A stretch of 64,000 bases of DNA. It comes from Lasiosphaeria ovina. Taxonomy: Eukaryota > Ascomycota > Sordariomycetes > Sordariales > Lasiosphaeriaceae. Numbering within the stretch: position 1 is the first letter of the stretch; the number at the start of each line of letters is the position of its first letter. The position numbers and the translations under genes were made by a program. The stretch is from positions 6,882,001-6,946,000 of the forward strand of contig JAULSN010000002.1 of the NCBI GenBank assembly GCA_033439765.1, written 5' to 3'. Shown one piece after another: positions 11,423 to 21,715 of the stretch. Below the pieces are notes generated by a model. It did no database searches, was not told the DNA's origin, and saw only the letters and a program-made list of their open reading frames with translations.

Positions 11423-13474
11423 TTAATCATCACCATCATTATCGCGCCGGCGGTAGCGGTTCCTGTTCGGGTCCCAGTAGTTGAAGATCCCGGGCTCCCC
11501 TCGTAATATGGCTCGCGGAGCCGCCGCCGCATCGTGGGCGTGGCGGCTTCCGACGGAGGCGCACCCCGTGTGCCGGTGGCGCGAGTAGTCGACGAGCCGT
11601 GGCGTTGGCGGCCGGCGGTACGGCATGTATGTGGCGCAGGCGATTTCGCTTTCGCCGTTATCGTCGCCGTCGCCGTTAGCCGGCGCGACGACGGTCACGC
11701 GGCGTCTGCGCCGCGGCGGCAGCTGTGGTGGCGGCGGCGACGGCGACTTGGGTGGTGGCGGCGGTGGCGGCGGGAGAGGGCAGGACTGCATGGCGGCGGC
11801 GACGCCGGCGTAGGCACCCAGCAGCCCGTGGTCGTCGTCGGCTTCCTCGCGGACAACAGGGGCGTGTTCGGGGCCGACGAACGTCCACGTCCTGTGGAAT
11901 TTGTCGAAGAAGGCGGCGCAAGTGAAGGGGATGTCGTGCCGCGCCGCCAGCGCATTGACGGTCCGGGCGAACGTGCCCGCGGGCGCGAAGTCCGGGCACT
12001 CACAGATGAAGAAGCGCGCGACGGCAACGTACCACTCGGCGTCCGCTCGGGCCGGCCCTGCGGCTTTCGCCGCCTGGATGAGCGCTGCGTTCCACTCGTT
12101 CCAGTCAAGGCGCCGCTCGGCGCGCCACCAGCGCTCGAGGAACTCGAGGGGATCGATGCGCTTGCGCCACTGCCGGAGCATGAGCAGGACGGGTTCCATC
12201 GTGGGCGTGGACGCGGCGCTGTTGCCGATGTCGGCCGTGACGATGCCGTCGCGGGCGCCGTGGCGGACGAGGGCCAGGGGCACGTCGCCGCGGGTCAAGA
12301 CGCCCTCGGGGCGCGTCATGACGTGTTGGAGCGGGGTCGTGTTCTCGCCATCCGGCGCGCTGCCCCTGGGCCAGTTGAATCTGATGCCGCCGTTGAAGAG
12401 CGTCCGGCGTGTTCCTTCTCCGATGGAGATGGCGGCTTCTGCTAGCAGATCGATCATGGCGGCGGAACGCCGCTCCGCTTCGATCTGGCATGCTTCGCCG
12501 ACGAGAGTGAGGGAGCCATGGATCTCGGGCAGGCTGGGGCGCGCAAGGATGTCCTTGGCCGACGTCGCCCAAAACCCTGGAGTACATCTATTGCCGTTCT
12601 TGTTCTCGTCCGGTGTACCCAGCATGAGGCGGACAATCTTGTCCCGGCCCAGGCGGACGGCGTAGTACAGCGGGGAGGGATTTCCGGTTCTGAGACTGGC
12701 ACCCTCCTGGAGAAGGATGCGGGCAATCTCGACGTCGTCTTTTTCGATTGCGAAGTGAAGCGCAGTGCGGCACGGGCGGTCCAGACAGGATGACGTTGAA
12801 TCCACGTACTGGCATTTCCCAAGGTGGCAGTCTTCCAACTGGTGAGTGTCAGTCGCCAGTTGGAAGCCCGCATTGATATGTTCCGTCGAGTCGGCGAGCC
12901 AGCGTGCTATCTCGACACGGCCGTGGATGGCGGCTAGCTGCAGCGGTGTTTTCAAAACGGTCGTCGGCTTGCCGTCGCTCGCTGTCACGCGGGTGGCAGA
13001 CGCTCGGCCGCCCAGGCCCAAGTAGTGCTTGTTAACACGCCCAGCGGCGAAAATGCCTCGACGAACATTCTCTTCATATCCCTTTTTGACGCTCCAGTGC
13101 AGACCGGGCTCCCCGACAGGGAAGTTGACGCGGGTTATTAGCCACTGGCCGGGATTGGGGATTTGCTTCATAATGGAGGCTTCATCTATGAGTATTTGGC
13201 TAGCTTTCTTTTGCAAGTAAAGCTCAAGAGAGGCGTCGAACTCCCACATAAGCTCCTGGAGACGACACCACATCGCCCTACAGGTCCTGAGCAAAGGGTA
13301 CACGTAACTTGGTCTCTGCTGATGAGCTGGGAGCTGCGCAAAGATGTTTCTGAGAATTCGTTCCAACTGGAGCCCGTCCAGGACTTCAATGAAGCGTTCA
13401 AATGGCGATCCATGTCTTACCGGAGGCCGAATGGGCTGGCTGGAGGACCACCAGTAGCTCTTGGAAATGGCCAT
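11423..13474 (-). CDS. ankyrin-repeat protein with proline-rich tail
   Basis: Intronless frame; the first ATG is at 13474, giving 683 residues (an in-frame GTG 42 nt upstream is not a plausible start). Residues about 22-90 (SPFERFIEVLDGLQLERIL...) are helical and could be a divergent F-box-like module. Ankyrin repeats follow at about 175-290, seen as TPLQLAAIHGRVEIARWLA, TALHFAIEKDDVEIARILL and PLYYAVRLGRDKIVRLML. The middle is a helical region without recognised family. Near the C-terminus is a run of eight prolines, then SPSPPPP and RRRRR, then an Arg/Asp-rich end. Likely an intracellular protein-protein interaction protein; partner and process unknown. The polyproline tract is also the source of the misleading Gly-rich frames on the opposite strand. 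Confidence 0.75.
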   Translation of the reverse strand: MAISKSYWWSSSQPIRPPVRHGSPFERFIEVLDGLQLERILRNIFAQLPAHQQRPSYVYPLLRTCRAMWCRLQELMWEFDASLELYLQKKASQILIDEASIMKQIPNPGQWLITRVNFPVGEPGLHWSVKKGYEENVRRGIFAAGRVNKHYLGLGGRASATRVTASDGKPTTVLKTPLQLAAIHGRVEIARWLADSTEHINAGFQLATDTHQLEDCHLGKCQYVDSTSSCLDRPCRTALHFAIEKDDVEIARILLQEGASLRTGNPSPLYYAVRLGRDKIVRLMLGTPDENKNGNRCTPGFWATSAKDILARPSLPEIHGSLTLVGEACQIEAERRSAAMIDLLAEAAISIGEGTRRTLFNGGIRFNWPRGSAPDGENTTPLQHVMTRPEGVLTRGDVPLALVRHGARDGIVTADIGNSAASTPTMEPVLLMLRQWRKRIDPLEFLERWWRAERRLDWNEWNAALIQAAKAAGPARADAEWYVAVARFFICECPDFAPAGTFARTVNALAARHDIPFTCAAFFDKFHRTWTFVGPEHAPVVREEADDDHGLLGAYAGVAAAMQSCPLPPPPPPPPKSPSPPPPQLPPRRRRRVTVVAPANGDGDDNGESEIACATYMPYRRPPTPRLVDYSRHRHTGCASVGSRHAHDAAAAPRAILRGEPGIFNYWDPNRNRYRRRDNDGDD

Positions 13475-14827
13475 GCTAAGACTCAAATTGCTGTGGGTTG
13501 AATATGAGGGAGACACACGAGAATGCAGGACAGTGATTCTGATTCGCTGTCGAGAAGTCGCTTGCTAACACTGCTGTGAGCCAACCCGATGGGTCTCAAT
13601 GATTTATAAGTGGAATGAGAATAGACCTGGTTGCCTTCGAAACGCCGGAATTGGGTCTGGACAGATCGCCATGACTGGGTCAACATAAGACGGAGAGGCC
13701 AAGCTAGTCGCCCAACAACCAAACTAACAAACAAGTCGGATATAGTTGAATCTAGTACCCTGGGATCAACGTGGAGACTGGCGAACGGACAAGACTCTGG
13801 TTACTTTGACATTCCATATCCGGGTCGAAATTCTTCTCAAGAGTCACCCGGAGTTGCTGAGCTCCTGGAAGTTGTCACTGCCCAGTTTGACCTCGTTTGC
13901 ATCGAAAGACACAAACTCGCCCCGAAGCTCGCCACCGCCGCAACAGCCAGGTATGGTTTGACTGATTCGTGTCTTGATTGAGCGGATTAAGCAACAAACC
14001 CAAGATATACCGTTCCTGAGCTTGTTTCGGCAGCCAAGCCACCTAGCTTTCCGAATCCGTTTGCTTGACAGTTGACACGATAACCTCCAGAAGCCGAATC
14101 TAGAATAGTGTTTGATATCTCGCGACAAATTTCAGCCACCACCCACCGCGTATGAGAACGAAACAGCAGGCAAACAACCTTACGACCCAAGGTTTCTCGC
14201 CTGGGCCGCAACCGAAACTTCGACAAGCCACTTGCGTTGTCATTGGCGCACAAGAGCCCGACACGAACAGGCGGGGAACAGAGACTAGTCTATCAGTATT
14301 TTCGCGCGCAGGTATCCGACTTCGATGGTGCCATAATTCCAGCTGAAAAGCTGTCCCGCAGTCACCTATGATACAATTAGCCAGTGGTCGCGTTCGTTCT
14401 CGGGATTTCTTGCTATTTGCGGAGTGGTGGAGATGTCAATGTGATTGAAGTCAAACCTTGTCTAGCACCTGCTTACGGTGGAGCACACCTCGCATCCCAT
14501 TCCGTCCTCGATCGAGTGGGGCACTGCGTCATTGACGCACCTGGAGCAACGCCACCAGACATCACCACACCGAGCAAACAGCTGTTGCCGACCGATCAGA
14601 AGAAGAGGAGCGGTGAGGAGAATATGTGTGTCAATGAGGGGATATACAGACGGACTCAGACGCGGGAAATAGCGCGAGTGAGCAGAGTGAAAGGAACAAC
14701 ACCGTAATAACCCCTATCCCACAGCCAAACCCAAGCCCGCGCCAAAGAAAACCGCCCTAATCGAGCCACCAATACCAACCTCGCCTCTCCGTGTCGATAC
14801 TCGGTTCTCAAATTCGCCGCAGCCAGT
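13475..14827. other. intergenic, nothing recognised
   Basis: Spacer of 1.35 kb between two minus-strand genes; it holds the promoter of the ankyrin gene near 13475-13700 and the 3' flank of the OM14-like gene near 14700-14827. Overlapping frames below 110 codons have no coding signature. Confidence 0.45.
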
Positions 14828-15737
14828 CTATTGGCCCTTGTTCTTCTTCGCCTTGTACATGTACCTAGACAGACACAGTCACAAACGTAGTTAGCACAGC
14901 CCAATATGCTGTCAATAGCAAAAAGGAACAGCCCCACGGGAAAAGAGGAGAAATAACATACCCGGCAACCACGCCCTCAAAGGCGCCAACAACGCCGAGC
15001 ACTCCAAAGCCAAGACCGAGGTGCTTCCAGGTAAGGCGGCCGTGGTCGTAGAGACCCCAAGCGCGGTAGCCGAGGAAGCCGCTCAGGCCGACGACGGCGA
15101 ACAGGTTGACGGCCGCGACAGCGCCGGCGGCGCCGCCGTCCGAGATGCGCTCGAAGCGCTTGGTGAGCCAGTTGTCGGCCTTGTGGGCCTTTGCGCGCGC
15201 GCTCTTCTTCTTGCGGTCGAGGTCGCCCTCGGCGCGCGCCTTGGCCGCCGCCGCCGCCTCCTTGGCTGCCTTCTCCTCGCGCTCGATCCGCGCCGCCTGC
15301 GTCTCCGTCTTCACCTCCTGCTCGGCAAAGTCCGACGGCACCGTGCGCACCGACGGCGTGTCCACGTCGATCAGCGACGACGTCGAGGCCGACTCAGAGT
15401 GTACGATCTGAGGGGGTTGCGGGGCTGCGGCCTGCAGAAAAGTGGTAGATTGCTGTCAGCGACTGGGGAAATTCAGGTGCTTTGTCTTCTTGTTTTTTGG
15501 GCAGTCTGACAGTTCGCTGCTCGCTGTTGGTGACAGCGACAGCGACTTCGACAAACAGACGGAAAGTGGCATGGCAGGGACGGCGAATGAGGAGTTGCTT
15601 ACCTCCTCGGGGGTCTGCTTAGGGCCCTTTGAGGCGATTTCTGCGTAAGACACTACGGGGCGCTCATTGTCAGCCTCGAGGGTCGGGGCATCAAGATACG
15701 GGAGACTCTGCACCCAGTCTCCAACTCGGGATGACAT
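14828..15737 (-). CDS. OM14: OM14-like mitochondrial outer membrane protein
   Basis: Three exons: 15737-15603, 15431-14962 and 14864-14828, giving 213 residues. Both introns (171 and 97 nt) have GT...AG ends, and phases match (0 and 2). The N-terminus contains PVVSYAEIASKGPKQTPEE, a short conserved fungal segment. A long Glu/Lys/Ala-rich helix follows, then two or three hydrophobic segments (AAGAVAAVNLFAVVGLSGFL; GLGFGVLGVVGAFEGVVAGY) and a basic end YKAKKNKGQ. The C-terminal arrangement matches the OM14 C-terminal domain. Known role of the yeast protein: abundant outer membrane protein acting as receptor for ribosome-associated complexes during import and part of outer membrane assemblies. 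Assignment rests on domain order and the YAEIA/KGPKQ motif. The last exon codes only 12 residues. Confidence 0.75.
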
Positions 15738-16575
15738 ACTGTTGGGTGAAGCGGGGGTGGGGGAGAGGCCTGGTGTGTGTGGGTGGCCGTTGGAATGAAA
15801 GAGATGCGGGGAGAGTGATTTGCAGAGAAGATGTCGATCGAGATGTTGCACAGGAGAAGAGAAGCGAAGGATAGATTGTTTTGGTGCTTTGAAAAGTCGT
15901 CGCTCTCGTGACGGGATTGGATGGAGTCGGGTGAGAGGGTGCAAAACAGGGGAAGGGAAGAACGCGTGATTGTGTCTTGGGGAAAACCGGGCAAGGCCGC
16001 TACGGCGCTACAAGCTCGGGTGCCCGGGCCCCTCTGAACCCCAGTCGCCAATGACGTGTGCGGCTCCGCTCCAAGCACCAACTCAAGCCACTGGGAGAGA
16101 TTCGAGATCCGGCCTCCACGATGCAAGCACGGGCCAATGGAAAGCTGAAGAAGCCGCGAGCCAGGCCATTTCCGATTCCGCCAACTCCAAGCTGAAGCCG
16201 TTCGCCCAGTTTGGCACCGACATGCGCTAACGAGAGTACATGTAGACTAAACCGAGCCGATTGCACAGTGGTGCAACGTCAAACGCGCGAAACTTTGGGG
16301 TTCGGTTGTAAAGACTGGCTGGTTTCACCGGTTGCCCCCGACTTGGCCAGTCCTCAAATCGCTTCACAAAAGAACAACGCCCGCAAAGAACATGGGTAGA
16401 GATGGTCTATGAAGCCGGCAAATACATAAAATACATAAGAGTCGTAGACTACTCGCAAGCAAGAACCTGCGCATACCCTCCTGGGAGCTCCCGTGCCCTG
16501 GGTATGCCGGCCACCGCGGTTTTTATCTATTATTTTGTACATCCCTCCCCTAGGGTACTGGAGACTGCGCAAATA
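15738..16575. other. intergenic between OM14-like gene and MIA40
   Basis: Contains the OM14-like promoter and 5' leader (from 15738) and the 3' UTR of MIA40 (up to 16575). No other gene recognised. Confidence 0.5.
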
Positions 16576-17600
16576 TTACTCCTTCTTCTCGTTCGCCTTA
16601 GTCGCATCGAACGCCTCCTTAGGGATGTCCGCTGCGTGCTCCTCTGTGGTCGCTTGGGTCGGCGCGCTGGCTTCCTCTGCCGACACTGGCGACTCTGTGC
16701 TCTCCGAGGTTGCCTTGGTCTGTTTTGCTAGAGGAGCTCCTTCTGCAGATGCGGACTCGGGGAGGTCTTTTGTCAACGCAACTTCCGCACCCTCCTGAGC
16801 AGGGGCGGCGTCCTCGTCTTCATCTATTTCGGCGCCGTAGATGTCGGGGTGTAGTCGGAAGCAGTCCTGCATGTGTCTAGTGTGTGTTAGTCTCCATATG
16901 CTACCTCCACATGCACGCATCAATTGTTCAGTGAAATAGGGGCAGGGCGTACTGGAACTTGTCGATGCAGTCCATCCCCTTGGGCTCTTCCGTGGAGTGG
17001 ACGAAGCAGCTGAAGGCCGCCTTGAACTGCTCTCCGCAAGGCCCATCTGCCATGCCGCCAAGGCACGGGCAGTCCCAGTTGATCTCGCCAGTCTCGGGGT
17101 TGAAAGCGCCTTGTTGGGCGGCTTCCTGTTGTAACGCCTCGGGGGAGCCGGGTTCCGGGACGGATTCTGGGGCAGCTGTCGTCGCTGCCTCTTCTTGTTG
17201 GGGAGGCGAGGGCGGAGGTGGAGCTGCGGCTGCAGCCTCCTCGGCATTGCGGCGCTTCTCTTCGATCACAGCGGTGATGGTCGGGAGGTCTGAGTCGGAG
17301 AATTGGGGAGGCGCAGGGCCTGCTGGAGCTGCAGTAAGAGTTTCGTCAGTCGAGAGAGAGCAGGCAGGAGCAGCAGTAGTAGCGTGGAGACGTACGAGGC
17401 AGCTCATCGGCAAATATCGGGCTGGTGTTGTACCAATAAACGGCAGCGATAGCAGCACCCCATCTCAGTCCGGTGCCTTTCCATGTGCCCTTCTTCGCTG
17501 CCGGGCCTGTAGAGAGGAGCCGCCTGCAGCCGGAGGCAGCGGTTGCCGGCCTAATTGCGCGCAACGCGCTGGGCGAGGACCGGAGAGCTGTGCGGTACAT
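16576..17600 (-). CDS. MIA40: Mia40 mitochondrial IMS oxidoreductase
   Basis: Imports and oxidatively folds small Cys-rich proteins in the mitochondrial intermembrane space, working with the sulfhydryl oxidase Erv1. Exons 17600-17396, 17328-16953 and 16876-16576 encode 293 residues; introns are 67 and 76 nt. A basic N-terminal presequence ([20 protein letters not shown]) is followed by a hydrophobic anchor near residues 48-60 ([14 protein letters not shown]). A Pro/Glu/Ala-rich spacer leads to the catalytic redox motif C155-P-C157 and the structural twin CX9C motif (C166/C176 and C189/C199). The second CX9C is split by intron 2 and is restored exactly by splicing (CIDKFQHMQDC). An acidic, low-complexity tail completes the protein. 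The membrane-anchored form is that of fungi; animal Mia40 is short and soluble. Confidence 0.95.
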
Positions 17601-18189
17601 TCCGAGCTATAGGATCAATCGACCGGGCGGGGTGTTGATGTTGGGCGAGCGGAGGAGGTGGAAGCGGAAAACGAGCGTGGATGCCGCAGGTTCGCGGAGA
17701 GGTTTGTCATCAAAAAGTCCAAAATTTATGGCGATGGCCTCCCAATTCGGCGACAGGGTTGACTGGCTTGGCGCTGTTATGATTGGCTGAATCTTGTTTG
17801 TACCCACTCTGTGACGGACTTGGCAAGTCCGACTTGCTGCAGGAACATGGAGGAGCTAAGAAAGGCTTGCCCCCACATAAATAACTACCACAACACAACC
17901 TTTTATTCTCTAGCCGTTGGTCAGTGCCTTTTTATGATCAACCACCCTGCCGGTGACACTCGTGACATTCAGCATTCGGAAACTCTTGATGGTCATTTTT
18001 TGCTACCTTGGCACGCACCCTCGTGCCGTTTTTGTTTCATGAATACCCTCTCCCATGTCAAATGATAACCAATACGTGTAACGCCGAAGTCTAAATCCGA
18101 AACGCAAGATCATGTCTCTTCGCAACCATCGAGACGAAATGATAGGCCATTGGACTCGCGGGCATGTCTCTCTCTCTCTCTCCAACCGC
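17601..18189. other. intergenic, MIA40 promoter side
   Basis: Contains the region upstream of MIA40 and the 3' flank of the next minus-strand gene. A (CT)n tract lies at about 18168-18182. No gene recognised. Confidence 0.5.
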
Positions 18190-19080
18190 TCACATCTCTG
18201 CGCCCTCCAGTGCCTCCTTGCCAGCGTCCATCATATCCTGTGTGTTCTCCTCGTCTTTGCTGGGGCAGAAGTCCTTGTTCCCCTCGGCAGTGCCTCGGTC
18301 GAACCGGATGCTGTACATTGCGTCGTCGTAGGGATCGTAGGGATTGGGCTCCACGTTCGCCAGCAGCTCCGGCCTGTTGTAAGTCATATCAATGGTTTCC
18401 GTATCCCTGCGAGCGACTGCTGCAGCCAGCTCTATCTTCTCTTCCGACGGCGCGGCCTGTCCCAGGAAGGTGGATCTCTTTACTTGGCTGAACCTACTAC
18501 CGTGCGTTGGCGAAGTCGTCCACGTGCTCTTCACCCTCTCACGTCCCAATCCCATTTGCTCGCGGCTCGCCATTGCCTTCTTGTAGCGCTGCAGTTTCGC
18601 AGCGAGGACCTTCTTTCGCACCGGGTCTAGGTCGCCGTCGCATTGGTCGTAGAGTGCCTCAATATTGCTGACATGGATCCGGAATCCGCTGGCTGAGCTG
18701 TTCTGGCCGCTCGTACTTGAGTTGCTCTCGCAAACCACGACGTTGCGATTATTCTGTGGTGCTGGAACTGGCTCTCGGGTTTGCTTCTTGGGGGTTTGCT
18801 CGAAAGATGTCGATCCCTTGTTGTCGATAGCGAAGTCTTCATCGCTGATAATCTCCCATCCGTCATCGATGGGCGCTGGCTCAGCGGCAATGGCCGCTCG
18901 AATGCGGTGGAAAGTTGCGACTGCGGCCTTGCCCAGACGACTAGCTTCCTCCAACGATGCACATACGCGATCGCCAAGCGTCGGCTCCTCGCCAAGCGTC
19001 GGCTTCTCGCCATGATTCGACTCCATGGCGCGGGATATCTGGATGTGTGAGCATTGGATACCGACACTTCTGGCCAACAT
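18190..19080 (-). CDS. hypothetical acidic protein with helical core
   Basis: Intronless 296-codon frame from ATG 19080. A second ATG at 19026 lies in a better context (GCGCCATGGAG) and may be the true start, giving 278 residues. No family recognised. The N-terminus contains a short internal duplication, GEKPTLGEEPTLGD, encoded by a 15-bp direct repeat. An acidic stretch (DDGWEIISDEDF) precedes a Ser/Asn-rich linker. A conserved-looking helical block, SNIEALYDQCDGDLDPVRKK, is followed by basic KLQRYKKAMASRE. A segment rich in Pro, Asn and Tyr (VEPNPYDPYDDAMYSIRF) lies near the end. No signal peptide or membrane segment, so probably cytosolic or nuclear. Confidence 0.6.
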   Translation of the reverse strand: MLARSVGIQCSHIQISRAMESNHGEKPTLGEEPTLGDRVCASLEEASRLGKAAVATFHRIRAAIAAEPAPIDDGWEIISDEDFAIDNKGSTSFEQTPKKQTREPVPAPQNNRNVVVCESNSSTSGQNSSASGFRIHVSNIEALYDQCDGDLDPVRKKVLAAKLQRYKKAMASREQMGLGRERVKSTWTTSPTHGSRFSQVKRSTFLGQAAPSEEKIELAAAVARRDTETIDMTYNRPELLANVEPNPYDPYDDAMYSIRFDRGTAEGNKDFCPSKDEENTQDMMDAGKEALEGAEM

Positions 19081-20140
19081 GTTGCGAAATACCTACAATT
19101 TATTTCGTTGCCGGTTTTGCTGAAAATTAGAATGTCAGCAACAAGAAATCGGGACGTCAAGTGACTCGTCTTCTTACGTTTCTTTTGGTCCTTGATGGCG
19201 AGGCTTGGTGAATGCGCGAGGATGACCTAGGTCAAGTTGGCCTGGTCTAGTTTCGATGATTCTGGAATTTTGCAGACGGAGATTGGTATCTTTGTTGGGA
19301 GGTGCGCCCTCTGCCGAGAACCTGGCTGCGCAAGGTAAATTTCCGTTTGGGAAAAGACTGCAAGAAAAACAGAAAACTGTAAGAGCCAAAATGCTTAAAC
19401 CTGACAGCCTTGCGTCAAAGTCGAGATGCCTTTTTTGGGAGGGCCCCGCAAAGCTTGAGAGCTTGTCAGTGCAGAAGGAGGGTCGCGCCTCTGCAAGATT
19501 TTGCAAAATCACAGATTTTAGCAGGGGATGAACAGGGCTGTTGGTAGGTAAGGTATTCTGGAAGGCATCTGAACTGTCCAGGTTACCTAGGCCATTCATT
19601 CCTTTTACAGTCTGGTCGGTCACCAGGCGTCTCTTGAGAGAACCCCTCCCCTCCAGAGCGAGCCCCTCCATCATGCGCCCATGGGTACCTGTAATCCACG
19701 AGGCTCGCGGTTTTGGCAAGAACCGTCCGAACAATGACAGCGCCCGCGTACAGTACATGTACAGTACGCAGTAGCGGGGGAGGCACAGCTCCCGCTCACA
19801 CAACCTTACCCGACCTTAAGGTAAGGTAATTACGAATACCTTACCTAGGTGGCCTAGGATGCATGCGAACACCCCGCGCCGAGCAACCTTTCGGTGCTGT
19901 CATCCAATTTTTATGTTTTTTTTTTGGCCCTACCAGGGCGAGGGCATAGAATCGCAGTTGTGGCACGCCATCTCTGGCCCAACGCCAAGAGCCTTACCCA
20001 AATCTTGGAAGACGTTGGAGTTTGGTTTGCACAGGCCCCACTACAGCCGCTGAGGTTTCCATCCATTCCCCGCACGCGCCCACTGTGCGCCCCTCAGCCG
20101 GCCACCATTGACCGGGCACAGATGCACCACGACCACAGCC
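19081..20140. other. divergent intergenic region
   Basis: Shared upstream region of the hypothetical gene (minus, from 19080) and thiamine pyrophosphokinase (plus, from 20141). No gene recognised in the 1 kb, although a 209-codon minus frame exists at 19174-19803. It contains clustered CCTTAC/GTAAGG motifs and short palindromes at 19745-19860. Confidence 0.5.
19819..19846. repeat. 10-bp perfect inverted repeat, 8-nt loop
   Basis: Arms AGGTAAGGTA and TACCTTACCT are exact reverse complements around spacer ATTACGAA. The surrounding sequence repeats the same element (ACCTTACCCGACCTTAAGG before, CCTAGGTGGCCTAGG after), and GTACATGTAC palindromes lie 60 nt upstream. Could be the core of a small interspersed palindromic repeat or a regulatory hairpin. 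Confidence 0.5.
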
Positions 20141-21237
20141 ATGGCAACAGGCACCAGTGCCACTGAAGATGACTTTGTCGAGTGGCACCCGGCTGCGCTT
20201 GTGCAAGGCAGAAACACTAGGCAACCGGCGCCAGAGTTGTTTGCCCTGATCGTGCTCAACCAGCCCATCAAAAATCACCTCGCGGTGATCCGCCTCCTGT
20301 GGCACAATGGTGGGTGCTTACCGCGCCGGCCGTCATCCGAAGACCCCCCGGGGGGCCGTCGCACAAAAACCCCGGACACGGAGGACAAAGTTTGCTTGGC
20401 TGACTTGAGAATTTGACGGGATGAAGCATCGGTTCGCGTAGCCGCAGACGGTGGCGCAAATCTCCTGTATGAAGTTGGCGGGCAGCGCGGCGATGCCTCA
20501 TTTGTGAGTGCGACCAGACCAACCCAGTTGGGCAAGCGCGGATAGCGCTGCGTCGTGAGAAAAAAAGGGGCAAGGGGCAAACAGCTGAACACAGCCCCGG
20601 GTGCGTATAGGACGACCTCCGCGTCATCATCGGCGATCTGGACAGCCTGTCAGACGAGACGCGCGCCTACTACGAATCTCGAACTTTGCCGCCATCAAAG
20701 GAGGGTGAGCAGAGAGCAGAGAACAAGAAAGCGACTAAGGTGATCCACGACCCGGACCAGTACTCGACCGATTTCGCCAAGGCGGTTGCGTACACACGGG
20801 AGCACTTCTGCAGCCTAGAGCCCGCGAGGCCCCTGGACATTGTCGCTGTCGGCGGGCTGGGTGGACGCGTCGACCAAGGCCTCAGCCAGGTGCACCACCT
20901 CTACTTGTTCCAAACACACCCGCGCTACGAGGAAGGACGCCTGTATCTGTTCAGCGGCGAGAGCCTGACGTTCCTGCTCAAGGCGGGCCACCATCGGATC
21001 CGCGTGCGAGACGGCCCGGCCGGCGAGGCCGACGTGTTTGACAAGTACGTCGGCATCCTGCCCGTCAAGGAGCCGAGCCGCATCACAACTAAGGGGCTCG
21101 AGTGGGACGTGACGGACTGGGAGACCGAGTTCGGCGGCCACCTGAGCACCAGCAACCACGTGCTGCCCGAGACGCAGGCGGTCGAGGTCTACACCACCAA
21201 GGATGTCGTGTTCACGATCGCGCTGAGGCACGCCTAG
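20141..21237 (+). CDS. THI80: thiamine pyrophosphokinase
   Basis: Transfers pyrophosphate from ATP to thiamine, forming the cofactor thiamine diphosphate; cytosolic. Exons 20141-20309, 20427-20503 and 20611-21237 encode 290 residues. Introns of 117 and 107 nt have GTGGGT/GTGAGT donors, and splicing restores the conserved core WHNASVRVAADGGANLLY. Exon 3 begins DDLRVIIGDLDSLSDETR, which carries the acidic catalytic residues typical of the N-terminal TPK domain. It then continues with IHDPDQYSTDF and GGLGGRVDQGLSQVHHLYL, both hallmark motifs. The C-terminal thiamine-binding beta domain ends with the SNHVLPETQAVEVYTTKDV block. Start chosen at ATG 20141 (CAGCCATGG), the only in-frame ATG before the conserved region. 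It converges with BOS1, whose stop is 479 nt away. Confidence 0.93.
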
Positions 21238-21715
21238 TGGGTTGCCGCAGACAGCGGCGACCGGATCAGACATCTACGGCTTGGGGCGGACACGACGGAA
21301 TGAGGTCGGCAAGGTAATGTAGACGGCATTTCCCTCGGCGGGAATTGGGATGGGACGGAGAAATTGTGAATCACGGTTGGCGACATAGCAAAACGTGTAT
21401 AACTATATAACGATCCTCATATATAATAGGAGCCTGGGGACGACCCAGATCCAATGCATTTAAATGTAAGGCCAAGAAACAGACGGCCGCGCCAAACGCC
21501 TCGCTAAACGACCACGACAATGATGACGTGTGGCAGATATCCGTATCCGCCGTGCAATGCAATCTAAGAATGCCCCCAACGAGCATGTACCCACCCAAAT
21601 GCCCAGATTTGACCATGCCGTGAATATTTGCTTTTTTGAACGCGCGAGGAAGCCAAAAGTCCTCGTCTCTCCCAGGTCCAAGACCCCCGCGTGACACCCC
21701 GGGGGCCACGAGGAA
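21238..21715. other. convergent 3' intergenic region
   Basis: 3' UTRs of thiamine pyrophosphokinase and BOS1 meet here. AT-rich TATATAA stretches near 21405-21428 may serve polyadenylation. No gene recognised. Confidence 0.5.
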
